Both the position numbers and the translations under genes were made by a program. DNA of 64,000 nt from Hydrogenovibrio sp. 3SP14C1 (GTDB taxonomy: Bacteria > Pseudomonadota > Gammaproteobacteria > Thiomicrospirales > Thiomicrospiraceae). The stretch covers positions 160,127-224,126 of the forward strand of contig NZ_JARTLM010000003.1 of the NCBI RefSeq assembly GCF_029625905.1, written 5' to 3'. The notes under the pieces are model-generated. The model did no database searches and was not told the DNA's origin. It was given only the letters and a program-made list of their open reading frames with translations. Positions 39,722 through 48,286 of this stretch are shown in pieces (within the stretch, counting starts at the first letter, position 1; the number at the start of each line of letters is the position of its first letter).

Positions 39722-39743
39722 AAACAGCCAGGCCTGGCTGTTT
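39722..39743. terminator. Palindromic terminator-like element between trpD and trpC
   Basis: A perfect 22-bp palindrome AAACAGCCAGG/CCTGGCTGTTT. On the minus strand it is followed by TT, giving a short U-run. It carries the CCAGGCCTGG core at 39728-39737. With no loop bases in the perfect pairing, at least three central bases must open; efficiency as a terminator is uncertain because trpC lies 44 bp downstream. Confidence 0.6.
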
Positions 39744-39757
39744 AGTATGTGGCATGC

Positions 39758-40780
39758 TTATGCGAAACTTTGCGTTTTCTGGATAAACTGGTTAAACAAT
39801 TCTCGAGCTTGACCATTGGCAATCACATTTTTAGCCATTTGTACGCCTTCTGCATAAGAGGTTGCCACCCCTGATACATAAATGGATGCCCCGGCATTCA
39901 AACAGACAATATCTGCCGCCGCACTATGGTCATTTGCTAACACAGCATGAATGATATTTAAACTGTCTTGGGCTGAATCAATTTTCAGATCACTCAAATC
40001 AGGATGATCCGCATCATATTCAGAAGGATCTAACGTCCATTGCGTAATGGCACCCTCTTTTAGTTCAGCCACTTCGGTTAAACTGGCAATACTAATTTCA
40101 TCCAACCCATCTTGCGCATGAACAATCATCACATGCTTTGATCCCAACTCTCGCAACACCTGTGCAAAAGGCATTAATAAGTTCGAATCATACACACCTA
40201 ACACTTGTGCGGGCGCTTGTGCCGGATTCGTTAAAGGGCCAAGAATATTAAAAAGCGTGCGAACGCCAATTTCTTTGCGCACCCCAATGACATGTTTCAT
40301 GGCGCTATGATGAGCCGGTGCATACATAAAACCAACGCCGACTGTTTCTACACATTCGGCCACCTGTTCTGGTGTCAGGTTTAAATTGACGCCAGCTTTT
40401 TCCAATAAATCAGCACTGCCTGATTGGCTAGAAACAGATCGACTACCATGTTTTGCCACTTTTGCGCCAGCAGCAGCAGCCACGAAAGCGGATGCGGTTG
40501 AGATATTAAAGGTATTGGCACCATCCCCCCCCGTGCCGCAGGTATCTACCATATGGGTCTTATCAGCTAGGTCGACCTGCGTTGCCAGAGAACGCATCAC
40601 AGATGCAGCGGCAGTGATTTCCTCTACGGTTTCACCTTTTGCTCTTAACGCAACTAGGATTGCAGCAATCTGCGCGGAAGTGGCTTGCCCGGACATCAGC
40701 ATTTGCATCACCCATTCCATTTGTTCGGCAGTTAAATCTTGTTTATTTAAAAGCTGTTCCAGTGCATCTCGTAATTGCAT
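39758..40780 (-). CDS. trpD: Anthranilate phosphoribosyltransferase
   Basis: TrpD joins anthranilate to PRPP. The ATG at 40780 (MQLRDALEQLLNKQDL), 6 nt after AGGA, gives 340 residues; an in-frame TTG 18 bp upstream abuts the trpG stop and is less likely. The PRPP/Mg loop VDTCGTGGDGANTFNIS and the anthranilate-site KHGSRSVSSQSGSADLLE are intact. It overlaps nothing but follows trpG by 18 bp. Confidence 0.95.
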   Translation of the reverse strand: MQLRDALEQLLNKQDLTAEQMEWVMQMLMSGQATSAQIAAILVALRAKGETVEEITAAASVMRSLATQVDLADKTHMVDTCGTGGDGANTFNISTASAFVAAAAGAKVAKHGSRSVSSQSGSADLLEKAGVNLNLTPEQVAECVETVGVGFMYAPAHHSAMKHVIGVRKEIGVRTLFNILGPLTNPAQAPAQVLGVYDSNLLMPFAQVLRELGSKHVMIVHAQDGLDEISIASLTEVAELKEGAITQWTLDPSEYDADHPDLSDLKIDSAQDSLNIIHAVLANDHSAAADIVCLNAGASIYVSGVATSYAEGVQMAKNVIANGQARELFNQFIQKTQSFA

Positions 40781-40798
40781 AAGCGATCCTAGTTTCAA

Positions 40799-41392
40799 TT
40801 ATGGTCGTTGGTCTTTTTGTTCTAAAAAATTCTTTAACATGGCATGACCTTGTTCGGTCAAAATAGACTCCGGATGAAATTGAACCCCTTCAATCGGCAA
40901 AGAAATATGACGCACACCCATAATCTCATCTACTCCAGCTTGTTCACATTGTGTCCAAGCCGTTACCTCTAAACATTCCGGTAACGTTTCTTGCTCAAGC
41001 ACTAACGAATGATAACGAGTCGTTTCAACTGGGTTTGGTAGCCCTTTAAACACCCCCATATCATGATGATAAACGGGCGAAGTTTTGCCATGCATGACTT
41101 CTTTTGCACGAATCACTTTGGCACCAAATGCCTGCCCAATACTTTGATGACCTAAACACACGCCCAAAATAGGAATTTTGCCAGCGAAGTGTTGAATCGC
41201 AGCAATCGAAATACCTGCTTCATTTGGGGTACAAGGGCCAGGAGAAATGACCAAGTAATCCGGGTTCATTTTTTCGATGGCTTCAACTGTAATTTGGTCA
41301 TTACGATATACTTCAACATCTTGCCCCAATTCACCAAAATATTGCACTAGGTTATAGGTAAAAGAATCGTAATTATCAATCATTAACAACAT
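40799..41392 (-). CDS. trpG: Anthranilate synthase glutamine amidotransferase component
   Basis: TrpG supplies ammonia to TrpE. The 197-residue class I amidotransferase has catalytic Cys79 ([14 protein letters not shown]) and the His-Glu pair in [13 protein letters not shown]. As in many bacteria it may also serve p-aminobenzoate synthesis; no pabB is in the window. It lies 20 bp after trpE and 18 bp before trpD. Confidence 0.95.
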   Translation of the reverse strand: MLLMIDNYDSFTYNLVQYFGELGQDVEVYRNDQITVEAIEKMNPDYLVISPGPCTPNEAGISIAAIQHFAGKIPILGVCLGHQSIGQAFGAKVIRAKEVMHGKTSPVYHHDMGVFKGLPNPVETTRYHSLVLEQETLPECLEVTAWTQCEQAGVDEIMGVRHISLPIEGVQFHPESILTEQGHAMLKNFLEQKDQRP

Positions 41393-41412
41393 AATTTTTT
41401 ATCCTTTTCCTA

Positions 41413-42918
41413 TTAACGATGTCCAGCATCTGGATTATCGGTTTTAAGACCATTGGTCACAAATTCTGCCGCTTTAAAGATCGCGCGTCCCTTGTTCATG
41501 GTTTCATCCCACTCTGACTGTGGCACGGAATCAGCGACCACACCTGCACCTGCTTGCACAAACAAGCGCCCATCCTTAATCACCGCTGTACGAATGGCAA
41601 TCGCAGTATCCATATTACCATGCCAACCTAAGTAACCAACGGCACCGGCATAAACCCCACGCTTAACAGGTTCCAATTCGTCGATAATTTCCATCGCCCG
41701 AATTTTAGGCGCGCCCGAAACGGTCCCGGCTGGGAAAGTGGCGCGCAATACATCAATAGGGGACATTCCTGGTTTCACTTGACCATTAACATTCGACACA
41801 ATATGCATCACATGAGAATAGCGTTCGACAATCATTTTTTCAGTCAACTCGACCGAGCCCACATTGGCGATACGCCCAACATCATTTCGACCTAGATCAA
41901 TCAACATTAAATGTTCTGCCAGCTCTTTTGGATCAGACAATAAATCTTTTTCCATCGCATTATCTTTTTCCGGCGTCAGCCCTCGGCGACGTGTACCAGC
42001 GATCGGACGAACCGTTACCGTATTGTCTTCAAGACGTACTAGGATTTCTGGAGAAGAACCGACAATCTGCAAGTCGCCTAAATCCAAAAAGAACATATAA
42101 GGAGACGGATTTAAGTAGCGTAGTGCGCGATATAAATCAATCGGTGCCGCATCAAAATCCACAGACATTTGTTGTGAAATCACCACCTGCATGGCATCCC
42201 CAGCCAGAATATAGTCTTTAATTTTGGCAACCGCTTGCTTAAACGCTTCCTCTCCAAAGCTAGAGACAAAATCTTGCTCGGTTAACAATGTCTCTTTTGG
42301 CAAATCATTCGGAACAGACATGGGTTGATTAATCATATCAGCGATTTCAGCCACGCGTCCTTCAGCTTTTGAAAACGCGTTTTTCTGGCTTAAATCTGCA
42401 TGCACAATGACATGAACCTGACCACTTAAGTTATCAAACACCACGATTTCTTCAGATACCAGCAGCTGAATATCCGGCGCTTGAATATCATCGTTTTCCG
42501 GCTCGGATGTCTGCAAACGACTCTCAACATAGCGAACCGCGTCATAGCCGAAGTATCCCACCAACCCACCAGTGAATGCCGGCAAACCTGGTTGAGGAAA
42601 AACCTTAAAGCGCGTTTGATAAGCTTCAATCCATGCTAACGGGTCGTCAGAGACTTGCTGTTCCAGTACTTGCTCACCATCTAATACGGTAATTTGTTGC
42701 CCTTCAACGATTAAGCGCTTTGAACAAGGCAAACCAATAATAGAATAACGTCCCCATTTATCGCCGCCTTGAACTGATTCAAACAAATAACTTTGCGGTT
42801 GATTTGCTACCTTATGATAAACACTCAATGGCGTATCATAATCGGACAAAATGGTGCGCATGACCGGCGCTGTTTTATACCCTTGCTTATATAAGGCAGC
42901 AAAATGTGTATCATTCAT
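41413..42918 (-). CDS. trpE: Anthranilate synthase component I
   Basis: TrpE makes anthranilate from chorismate. The ATG at 42918, after AAGGAAG, gives 501 residues. The feedback-inhibition element SYLFESVQGGDKWGRYSI is near residue 45, and the chorismate-binding core shows RPIAGTRRRGLTPEKD, LIDLGRNDVGRIA and GTVSGAPKIRAMEIIDELEP. Its start overlaps the end of a 48-residue ORF by 8 bp. No Trp-rich leader peptide is seen. Confidence 0.96.
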   Translation of the reverse strand: MNDTHFAALYKQGYKTAPVMRTILSDYDTPLSVYHKVANQPQSYLFESVQGGDKWGRYSIIGLPCSKRLIVEGQQITVLDGEQVLEQQVSDDPLAWIEAYQTRFKVFPQPGLPAFTGGLVGYFGYDAVRYVESRLQTSEPENDDIQAPDIQLLVSEEIVVFDNLSGQVHVIVHADLSQKNAFSKAEGRVAEIADMINQPMSVPNDLPKETLLTEQDFVSSFGEEAFKQAVAKIKDYILAGDAMQVVISQQMSVDFDAAPIDLYRALRYLNPSPYMFFLDLGDLQIVGSSPEILVRLEDNTVTVRPIAGTRRRGLTPEKDNAMEKDLLSDPKELAEHLMLIDLGRNDVGRIANVGSVELTEKMIVERYSHVMHIVSNVNGQVKPGMSPIDVLRATFPAGTVSGAPKIRAMEIIDELEPVKRGVYAGAVGYLGWHGNMDTAIAIRTAVIKDGRLFVQAGAGVVADSVPQSEWDETMNKGRAIFKAAEFVTNGLKTDNPDAGHR

Positions 42919-43057
42919 CTTCACTTCCTTTTGCAGCATGAGATAGCGCCGCTTTGCGTTCAAATTTTTTAAGCTGGATCAATTGATAAAGACCTGAAAA
43001 GGAACACCAAAAAGGCTTCGTCAGCACCATAAAAAAGGCTTTTAAAAACGATTTCAT
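42911..43057 (-). CDS. Small conserved-position ORF between gph and trpE
   Basis: A 48-residue ORF of unknown function reading MKSFLKAFFMVLTKPFWCSF then SGLYQLIQLKKFERKAALSH and AAKGSEDE. It has a hydrophobic N-terminal third, a basic amphipathic middle and an acidic end. It starts 27 bp after the gph stop with AAGGGAG about 12 nt upstream, and its TGA lies inside ATGAATGA with the trpE start, so translation of trpE may be coupled to it. It holds a single Trp, so it is not a typical trp attenuator peptide. I see no known domain. Confidence 0.5.
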   Translation of the reverse strand: MKSFLKAFFMVLTKPFWCSFSGLYQLIQLKKFERKAALSHAAKGSEDE

Positions 43058-43084
43058 TTCAGGTCAATCTCCCTTGCTTAATGA

Positions 43085-43768
43085 TTACTTAGCGGCTAAG
43101 TAGTTTGGCAATTCCATAAAGGAATCCATGACGGCATCTGGTTCATAGTTTCGAATGTCTTCACCATGATTATACCCATAGCTCATACAGAAAATATGGA
43201 AGCTAGCAGCACGAGCGGCCTTCACATCAGATTTTGAATCCCCAATCATCAAAGCATTTTCCGGTGCAACGCCTAGTTGTTCCGCAGCATAAAGTAACGG
43301 CATTGGGTGCGGTTTCTTCTCTTCACAAGTATCACCAGATACAATGACTTCAAAATAATCGTACAGACCTTTATTCTTCAAAATAGGCATCGTAAACGCT
43401 TCTGCCTTATTGGTCACACATCCAACACGGTACCCTTGTGCTTTCATCCATTCAATCCCTTCAACAACACCTTCATAAACGCAGCTACGCTTAGAGTTAT
43501 TGTCTTTATAAAGGTCAAGATAAATAGGGTAAGCCTTATCCATCAGATCTTGATCTGGCATGCCATCAACAGAGTTAACCAACGCTCTTTCGACGAGACG
43601 CTGAACCCCATTTCCAACCCAATTACGTACCGCAGTTTCACCCCGAACCGGCATATCAAGCTGCTTCATCATTTCATCAACGCAATAAGCCAAGTCCGGT
43701 ACACTGTCAATTAAGGTCCCATCCAAATCAATTAAGATGAACCCAGGTTTTATTTTTTCTTGCGACAT
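43085..43768 (-). CDS. gph: Phosphoglycolate phosphatase
   Basis: Gph removes phosphate from 2-phosphoglycolate, in autotrophs the product of Rubisco oxygenation. The 227-residue HAD protein has motif I LIDLDGTLIDSVPD (nucleophile Asp), motif II VTNKAE, motif III lysine (GDTCEEKKPHP) and motif IV MIGDSKSDVKAA. It sits between rpe and the trp genes, a common gammaproteobacterial arrangement. Salvage of phosphoglycolate fits the Calvin-cycle genes nearby. Confidence 0.92.
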   Translation of the reverse strand: MSQEKIKPGFILIDLDGTLIDSVPDLAYCVDEMMKQLDMPVRGETAVRNWVGNGVQRLVERALVNSVDGMPDQDLMDKAYPIYLDLYKDNNSKRSCVYEGVVEGIEWMKAQGYRVGCVTNKAEAFTMPILKNKGLYDYFEVIVSGDTCEEKKPHPMPLLYAAEQLGVAPENALMIGDSKSDVKAARAASFHIFCMSYGYNHGEDIRNYEPDAVMDSFMELPNYLAAK

Positions 43769-43830
43769 AGTTTTTCCAATTAATTAATACAATCGATCTA
43801 ATAAACGCTTTTACTTTTATTAGAACGACA

Positions 43831-43854
43831 AAACGCCAGCGGTTACTGGCGTTT
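43831..43854. terminator. Terminator-like hairpin between rpe and gph
   Basis: AAACGCCAG (43831-43839) pairs with CTGGCGTTT (43846-43854) over a 6-nt loop; on the minus strand it ends in TTT-TG. It probably ends part of the rpe transcript before gph. Confidence 0.65.
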
Positions 43855-43886
43855 ATTCAATCTTTCAACGCTTTAGACCAATAAGA

Positions 43887-44591
43887 TTAGGCCTTAGAAA
43901 GCTCATCACGCATTTGCTGGATGACCGTATCGTAACGGTTTGCATCGCTGGCATTTGCTTTACCGAAGATACCTGAACCAGAAACGAAAGTATCACAACC
44001 TGCCGCAGCGACTTCTGCGATATTTTCAACTTTCACACCGCCATCAATTTCTAAACGGATATCACGACCAGACTCATCAATCATCTTACGTGCCGCTTTT
44101 AGCTTTTCTAACGCTTGAGGGATAAAGGCTTGCCCACCAAAACCAGGGTTTACAGACATAATCAAAATCATGTCAATTTTATCCATCACATGCTCAAGAT
44201 AACTTAGAGACGTTCCAGGGTTAAAAACCAGCCCGGCTTGACACCCTTCTCCCTTAATTAACTGTAAAGAGCGATCAATATGCTCCGATGCTTCTGGGTG
44301 AAAGGTAATAATGTCTGCACCAGCAGACGCAAAATCACCGATCAAACGGTCTACGGGTTTAACCATTAAATGCACATCAATCGGTGCTTTTACATCTTCT
44401 TTAACCATAAAGTTTTTCAAAGATTCGCACACCAATGGCCCAATGGTTAGGTTTGGCACATAATGATTATCCATTACATCAAAGTGAACCACATCCGCAC
44501 CGGCCGCAATAACGTCTTTTACATCCGTCCCTAGTTGAGCGAAATCTGCTGATAAAATTGACGGCGCAATCCAGTTTTCTTTTTTAGCCAT
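43887..44591 (-). CDS. rpe: Ribulose-phosphate 3-epimerase
   Basis: RPE interconverts ribulose 5-phosphate and xylulose 5-phosphate in the pentose phosphate and Calvin cycles. The 234-residue TIM barrel has [13 protein letters not shown], the metal ligands in [19 protein letters not shown] and [19 protein letters not shown] and LEIDGGV. It is followed by gph and the trp genes. AAGGATTC precedes the ATG. Confidence 0.96.
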   Translation of the reverse strand: MAKKENWIAPSILSADFAQLGTDVKDVIAAGADVVHFDVMDNHYVPNLTIGPLVCESLKNFMVKEDVKAPIDVHLMVKPVDRLIGDFASAGADIITFHPEASEHIDRSLQLIKGEGCQAGLVFNPGTSLSYLEHVMDKIDMILIMSVNPGFGGQAFIPQALEKLKAARKMIDESGRDIRLEIDGGVKVENIAEVAAAGCDTFVSGSGIFGKANASDANRYDTVIQQMRDELSKA

Positions 44592-44868
44592 TTTTAGAAT
44601 CCTTTTTAAGAAATAAATTAAATTGCAGGCATTTTACCAGACTCCTTGTTTTTTTAAAAAGAAAACATCATTTTAGCCCCTTATACGCCACCAGCTTTTT
44701 CGACTGACATTAAAAGTCTGATTTTGAACAAAAGACAAAGTTTACAAAACTCTCTCCCAAGCGGTTTATTTTGAGATAGAATTCGTTCGTAAGTACCCGT
44801 TTAAATTAAATGGGTTAAGCACTAGAGTTTCTACTTTTAAGTTTGTCTGTTAAACAAAGAGGTTCGGC

Positions 44869-45291
44869 ATGGATCAATACCCTGCAGTGAGAGGAATCAA
44901 ACGAAGTATTCGCATATCTGAGATTATCGGTCTCATCATTATTGCCATTGCCACTGTGATTGCCGGTATCCAGGAAGTCTTAGTCATGGTAGACAACATG
45001 AAAGTTACCCTGGGTGATTTGCTTTTGCTTTTTCTTTATCTTGAAGTCTTGGCAATGGTTGCCATCTACATGGATTCAGGAAAACTGCCGATACGATTCC
45101 CGATGTACATCGCCATTATTGCCCTCGCCCGTTATTTGATTTTGGATATGAAAAACCTCACGGAGTGGCAGATGATTGCCGTAGCTGCCACCATGCTGAT
45201 GATTGCCGCAGCGGTAATTATTTTACGTTATGGGCATTTAAAACTGCCGTACACAGACCGAAAGCAGCTTGAAGACAATTTAAAGAAATAA
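44869..45291 (+). CDS. PsiE-like inner membrane protein
   Basis: The family is named for phosphate-starvation-inducible PsiE of E. coli, whose function is unknown. The 140 residues have four predicted membrane segments (about 18-37, 48-66, 76-94 and 103-122) and the family stretch LEVLAMVAIYMDSGKLPIRF. It precedes purC by 14 bp on the same strand. A convincing Pho box was not found upstream, so phosphate control is unproven here. Confidence 0.82.
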   Translation: MDQYPAVRGIKRSIRISEIIGLIIIAIATVIAGIQEVLVMVDNMKVTLGDLLLLFLYLEVLAMVAIYMDSGKLPIRFPMYIAIIALARYLILDMKNLTEWQMIAVAATMLMIAAAVIILRYGHLKLPYTDRKQLEDNLKK

Positions 45292-45305
45292 CTGGAAGAG
45301 ATTGT

Positions 45306-46193
45306 ATGCAACCACTTTTCGAATCAGATTTAACCAGCTTACCTTTGATTAACAAAGGCAAAGTACGCGATTTGTATGACATTGATGAAAATCACCTGCT
45401 TATTGTCACTACGGATCGAATTTCCGCATTTGATGTGGTTTTGCCAACCCCAATCCCAGGAAAAGGGCGCATTCTCACTGAAACCGCACAATTCTGGATG
45501 AAAAAAGCCAGTCACATTCTGCCAAACCAATTGGCTGATGACATGCAGTTGGCCGATGTGTTAACTCCAGAAGAGCTGTTGCAACTGGATGGGCGCGGTA
45601 TGATCGTGCGCAAACTGACCCCCCTTCCAGTTGAAGCCATTGTTCGTGGTTACCTGGTTGGGTCGGGCTGGAAAGAATACAAAAAAACACAAACCGTATG
45701 TGGCATTGAACTGCCTAAAGGCTTAAAGAAAGCCCAACAACTTCCTGAACCGCTTTTTACGCCATCAACCAAGGCTGAGATCGGAGATCACGATGAAAAC
45801 ATTTCATTTGAAGAAGTGGTTACATTAATTGGCGAAGAAAAAGCTCAAAAAATTAAAGAGTACAGCTTAGCGTTATATAAAATGGCAGCCGATTTTGCGG
45901 CAGAACGCGGCATTATTATTGCCGACACCAAGTTTGAATTCGGTGAAGATGAGAACGGCGTGATTCACTTAATCGATGAAGCCCTGACACCAGACAGTTC
46001 TCGTTTCTGGCCTGCGAAAACCTATCAAGTTGGCAAAAACCCTGATAGTTTCGATAAACAATATATTCGTGACTATTTAGAAACACTGGACTGGAACAAA
46101 ACGGCACCAGGACCAGAGCTTCCAGAAGACGTAGTTGATATGACGTTCCAGAAGTACCAGGAAGCGCAAGCCCGGTTAATGGAAAACCCATAA
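45306..46193 (+). CDS. purC: Phosphoribosylaminoimidazole-succinocarboxamide synthase
   Basis: PurC condenses CAIR with aspartate in purine synthesis. The 295 residues are of the longer SAICAR synthetase type. Motifs: NKGKVRDLYDIDENHLLIVT near the N-terminus, TDRISAFDVVLPTPIPGKG, the PVEAIVRGYLVGSGWKEY block and LIDEALTPDSSRFWPA. Its stop overlaps the bioD ATG by one base (TAATG). Confidence 0.95.
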   Translation: MQPLFESDLTSLPLINKGKVRDLYDIDENHLLIVTTDRISAFDVVLPTPIPGKGRILTETAQFWMKKASHILPNQLADDMQLADVLTPEELLQLDGRGMIVRKLTPLPVEAIVRGYLVGSGWKEYKKTQTVCGIELPKGLKKAQQLPEPLFTPSTKAEIGDHDENISFEEVVTLIGEEKAQKIKEYSLALYKMAADFAAERGIIIADTKFEFGEDENGVIHLIDEALTPDSSRFWPAKTYQVGKNPDSFDKQYIRDYLETLDWNKTAPGPELPEDVVDMTFQKYQEAQARLMENP

Positions 46194-46852
46194 TGCCTTT
46201 TGCGGAGCTGTTTCAATACTTCAAAACCACCCAACCCGGTGGTTTTTTTATAACCGGTACCGATACTGACATTGGCAAGACTTTCGTCAGCTGTGCAATC
46301 GCACGCTCACTGCTTCAAAAACAGCCAGGCCTGGTCATTTCTCCACGCAAACCCATTGCCTCGGGCGCATTAAAAGATGCTTATGGAGAACTGTACTCGG
46401 AGGATGCCGTACAGCTACACCAAGCATGTCAAAGTCAAGCACCTCTTAAAACGGTGTGCCCTTATTTACTGGAACCCGCCATTTCCCCTGCTAGGGCGAT
46501 TCAACAAGCGGAACAAACCATTACCATTCAAGACTTAGCGCTAGCCTGTATGGTGCCTCAGCACACTTTAGCGCTAGTCGAAGGTGCAGGAGGCATATAC
46601 TCTCCTCTAGCGTCTGATGGCCTGAATATCGATCTTGCCAAACAGCTAGGGTATCCGGTGATTCTCGTAGTGGGGAATAAACTGGGTTGCTTAAATCATG
46701 CCCTGCTTAGCATTGATGCGATTGAAAAATCTGGGCTAGACGTTGCCCATATTTTTATCAATAACCTTTCGGAAGATGCCGACTTTGAGAATCTGAAAGA
46801 ACTACAGTCCTTAACTGACCATCCCGTCAGCTTGATTCCATATCAAGCTTAA
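46193..46852 (+). CDS. bioD: ATP-dependent dethiobiotin synthetase
   Basis: BioD closes the ureido ring of dethiobiotin from DAPA, CO2 and ATP. The 219 residues have the P-loop GTDTDIGKTFVS (about 22-33), the catalytic Lys region SPRKPIASG and VEGAGGIYSPLA. It is co-transcribed with purC through a one-base overlap. Its partner bioA is elsewhere (31472). The gene contains one CCAGGCCTGG copy read as Pro-Gly-Leu-Val. Confidence 0.93.
   Translation: MPFAELFQYFKTTQPGGFFITGTDTDIGKTFVSCAIARSLLQKQPGLVISPRKPIASGALKDAYGELYSEDAVQLHQACQSQAPLKTVCPYLLEPAISPARAIQQAEQTITIQDLALACMVPQHTLALVEGAGGIYSPLASDGLNIDLAKQLGYPVILVVGNKLGCLNHALLSIDAIEKSGLDVAHIFINNLSEDADFENLKELQSLTDHPVSLIPYQA
46325..46334. repeat. CCAGGCCTGG palindrome inside bioD
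   Basis: An exact copy of the 10-bp palindrome, flanked by AG and TC. It is read in frame as Pro-Gly-Leu-Val (KQPGLVIS), the same frame as the copy in the decarboxylase gene. Confidence 0.9.
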
Positions 46853-47070
46853 CAAAACCAACAAGCCAAAAACTAATAAGTTCTACCAGCGACCAGCGTT
46901 TTTTAAGACAGCTTTATTCGGCGCAGTTTTTTGTATCACCATTCAGGCTAAATAGCATCAAACAGAGTCATAAATACAGTATGCCTTATATTCTAGCCAT
47001 TTATTCAAAATGTAAACTCTACCCTTTAATTTTAACAATAAATGGGGAACATAAGATTTTAAAACAAAAA

Positions 47071-47097
47071 AAAAGCCCGATAAAATCGGGCTTTTTA
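47071..47097. terminator. fba terminator (bidirectional with bioD)
   Basis: AAAAAGCCCGAT (47071-47082) pairs perfectly with ATCGGGCTTTTT (47086-47097), loop AAA. On the minus strand a run of U follows, ending fba; on the plus strand it can end purC-bioD. The remaining ~220 bp after bioD shows no gene. Confidence 0.9.
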
Positions 47098-47121
47098 ATT
47101 CAATCAAAAGTAACTAAGAAC

Positions 47122-48186
47122 TTAGTTTACTTTTTGATCCAATGAACCATTGGCGTAACGAGCTTGCATTGTTTCAAGACCTAGTGATTTGATCTTGTCA
47201 GCATGACCTGCACAACCAAATGCTTCGAAACGTGCTTTACAAACACCCATCATTGCATCTTCAGCTGCTTTCAAGAACTTACGAGGGTCGAAGTTAGACT
47301 TGTTTTCTTCTAAGTGCTGACGAACCGCACCCGTAGAAGCCATACGTAAGTCAGTATCGATGTTAACTTTACGCACACCGTATTTAATCCCTTCAACGAT
47401 TGCATCAACAGGTACACCATAAGTTTGACCCATGTCACCACCGAAGTTGTTGATTGTTTCCAACCATTCTTCTGGAACAGAAGAAGAACCGTGCATAACT
47501 ATGTGAGTATCAGGAATACGCTCATGGATTTCACGGATACGGTCAATACGTAGTACATCGTCAGAAGGCTTAGAAGTAAACTTGTAAGCACCGTGAGAAG
47601 TACCAACAGCAACCGCTAGACAGTCAACGTTTGTTTCTCTTACAAACTGCGCCGCTTCTTCTGGGTCAGTTAATAGTGCATCCGCGTCAAGCTTCTCATC
47701 AGAACCGTGACCATCTTCTTCACCCATCATCCCCGTCTCAAGAGAACCTAGACATCCTAGCTCACCTTCAACCGTTACACCACCAGCGTGAGCCATTTTT
47801 ACAACAGCCGCTGTGATATCACGGTTATATTCGTAAGAAGCAGGCGTCTTCATGTCAGACTGTAAAGAACCGTCCATCATTACTGATGTGAAACCAGACT
47901 GAATCGCGCGAAGACATACACCTTCATCCGAACCATGGTCTTGGTGCATAACCACAGGAATATGTGGGAACATTTCAACCGCACCTTCGATTAGGTGACG
48001 TAGCATTGGCTCACCCGCATATTTACGCGCGCCAGCAGACCCCTGAAGAATAACTGGAGAGTTACATGCATCAGCTGCACGCATGATTGCGCGAACCTGT
48101 TCCATGTTGTTTACGTTAAACGCAGGCATACCAAAACCGTTTTCTGCTGCGTAGTCCATTAATTCACGAAGTGTAATCATCGCCAT
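47122..48186 (-). CDS. fba: Fructose-bisphosphate aldolase, class II, Calvin-cycle type
   Basis: Class II aldolase interconverts fructose 1,6-bisphosphate (and in autotrophs sedoheptulose 1,7-bisphosphate) with triose phosphates, using Zn. The 354 residues and the sequence pattern match the class IIB Calvin-cycle branch: zinc ligands in [12 protein letters not shown] and [12 protein letters not shown], and [27 protein letters not shown] Shine-Dalgarno lies 8 nt before the ATG. It is the last gene of tkt-gap-pgk-pyk-fba. Confidence 0.95.
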   Translation of the reverse strand: MAMITLRELMDYAAENGFGMPAFNVNNMEQVRAIMRAADACNSPVILQGSAGARKYAGEPMLRHLIEGAVEMFPHIPVVMHQDHGSDEGVCLRAIQSGFTSVMMDGSLQSDMKTPASYEYNRDITAAVVKMAHAGGVTVEGELGCLGSLETGMMGEEDGHGSDEKLDADALLTDPEEAAQFVRETNVDCLAVAVGTSHGAYKFTSKPSDDVLRIDRIREIHERIPDTHIVMHGSSSVPEEWLETINNFGGDMGQTYGVPVDAIVEGIKYGVRKVNIDTDLRMASTGAVRQHLEENKSNFDPRKFLKAAEDAMMGVCKARFEAFGCAGHADKIKSLGLETMQARYANGSLDQKVN

Positions 48187-48233
48187 ATGCGAGACTCCTC
48201 TATTAGTTTAAAAATAAATCAGTTCATTTTAAC

Positions 48234-48258
48234 AAGCTTTTTTACGATAAAAAAGCTT
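48234..48258. repeat. Perfect hairpin between pyk and fba
   Basis: Arms AAGCTTTTTTA and TAAAAAAGCTT (11 bp) with a 3-nt loop. On the minus strand it is followed by GTTAAAATG rather than a U-run, so it is better viewed as an mRNA processing or stability structure, or weak terminator, than a full stop. Confidence 0.6.
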
Positions 48259-48286
48259 AAAAATCATACGGAAAGTCCTTGTTTTT

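Noticed and set aside
42911-43057. The small ORF upstream of trpE as a tryptophan attenuator leader peptide.
   Set aside because: Only one Trp codon, no tandem Trp and no clear alternative terminator hairpin between it and trpE, which it overlaps.
44704-44722. CTGACAT-TAAAA-GTCTGAT resembles a Pho box upstream of the psiE-like gene.
   Set aside because: The second half-site matches poorly, it lies about 150 bp from the start codon and no -10 element is placed correctly after it.
48234-48258. Perfect hairpin between pyk and fba as a terminator.
   Set aside because: No U-run follows on the minus strand; kept only as a repeat or hairpin feature.
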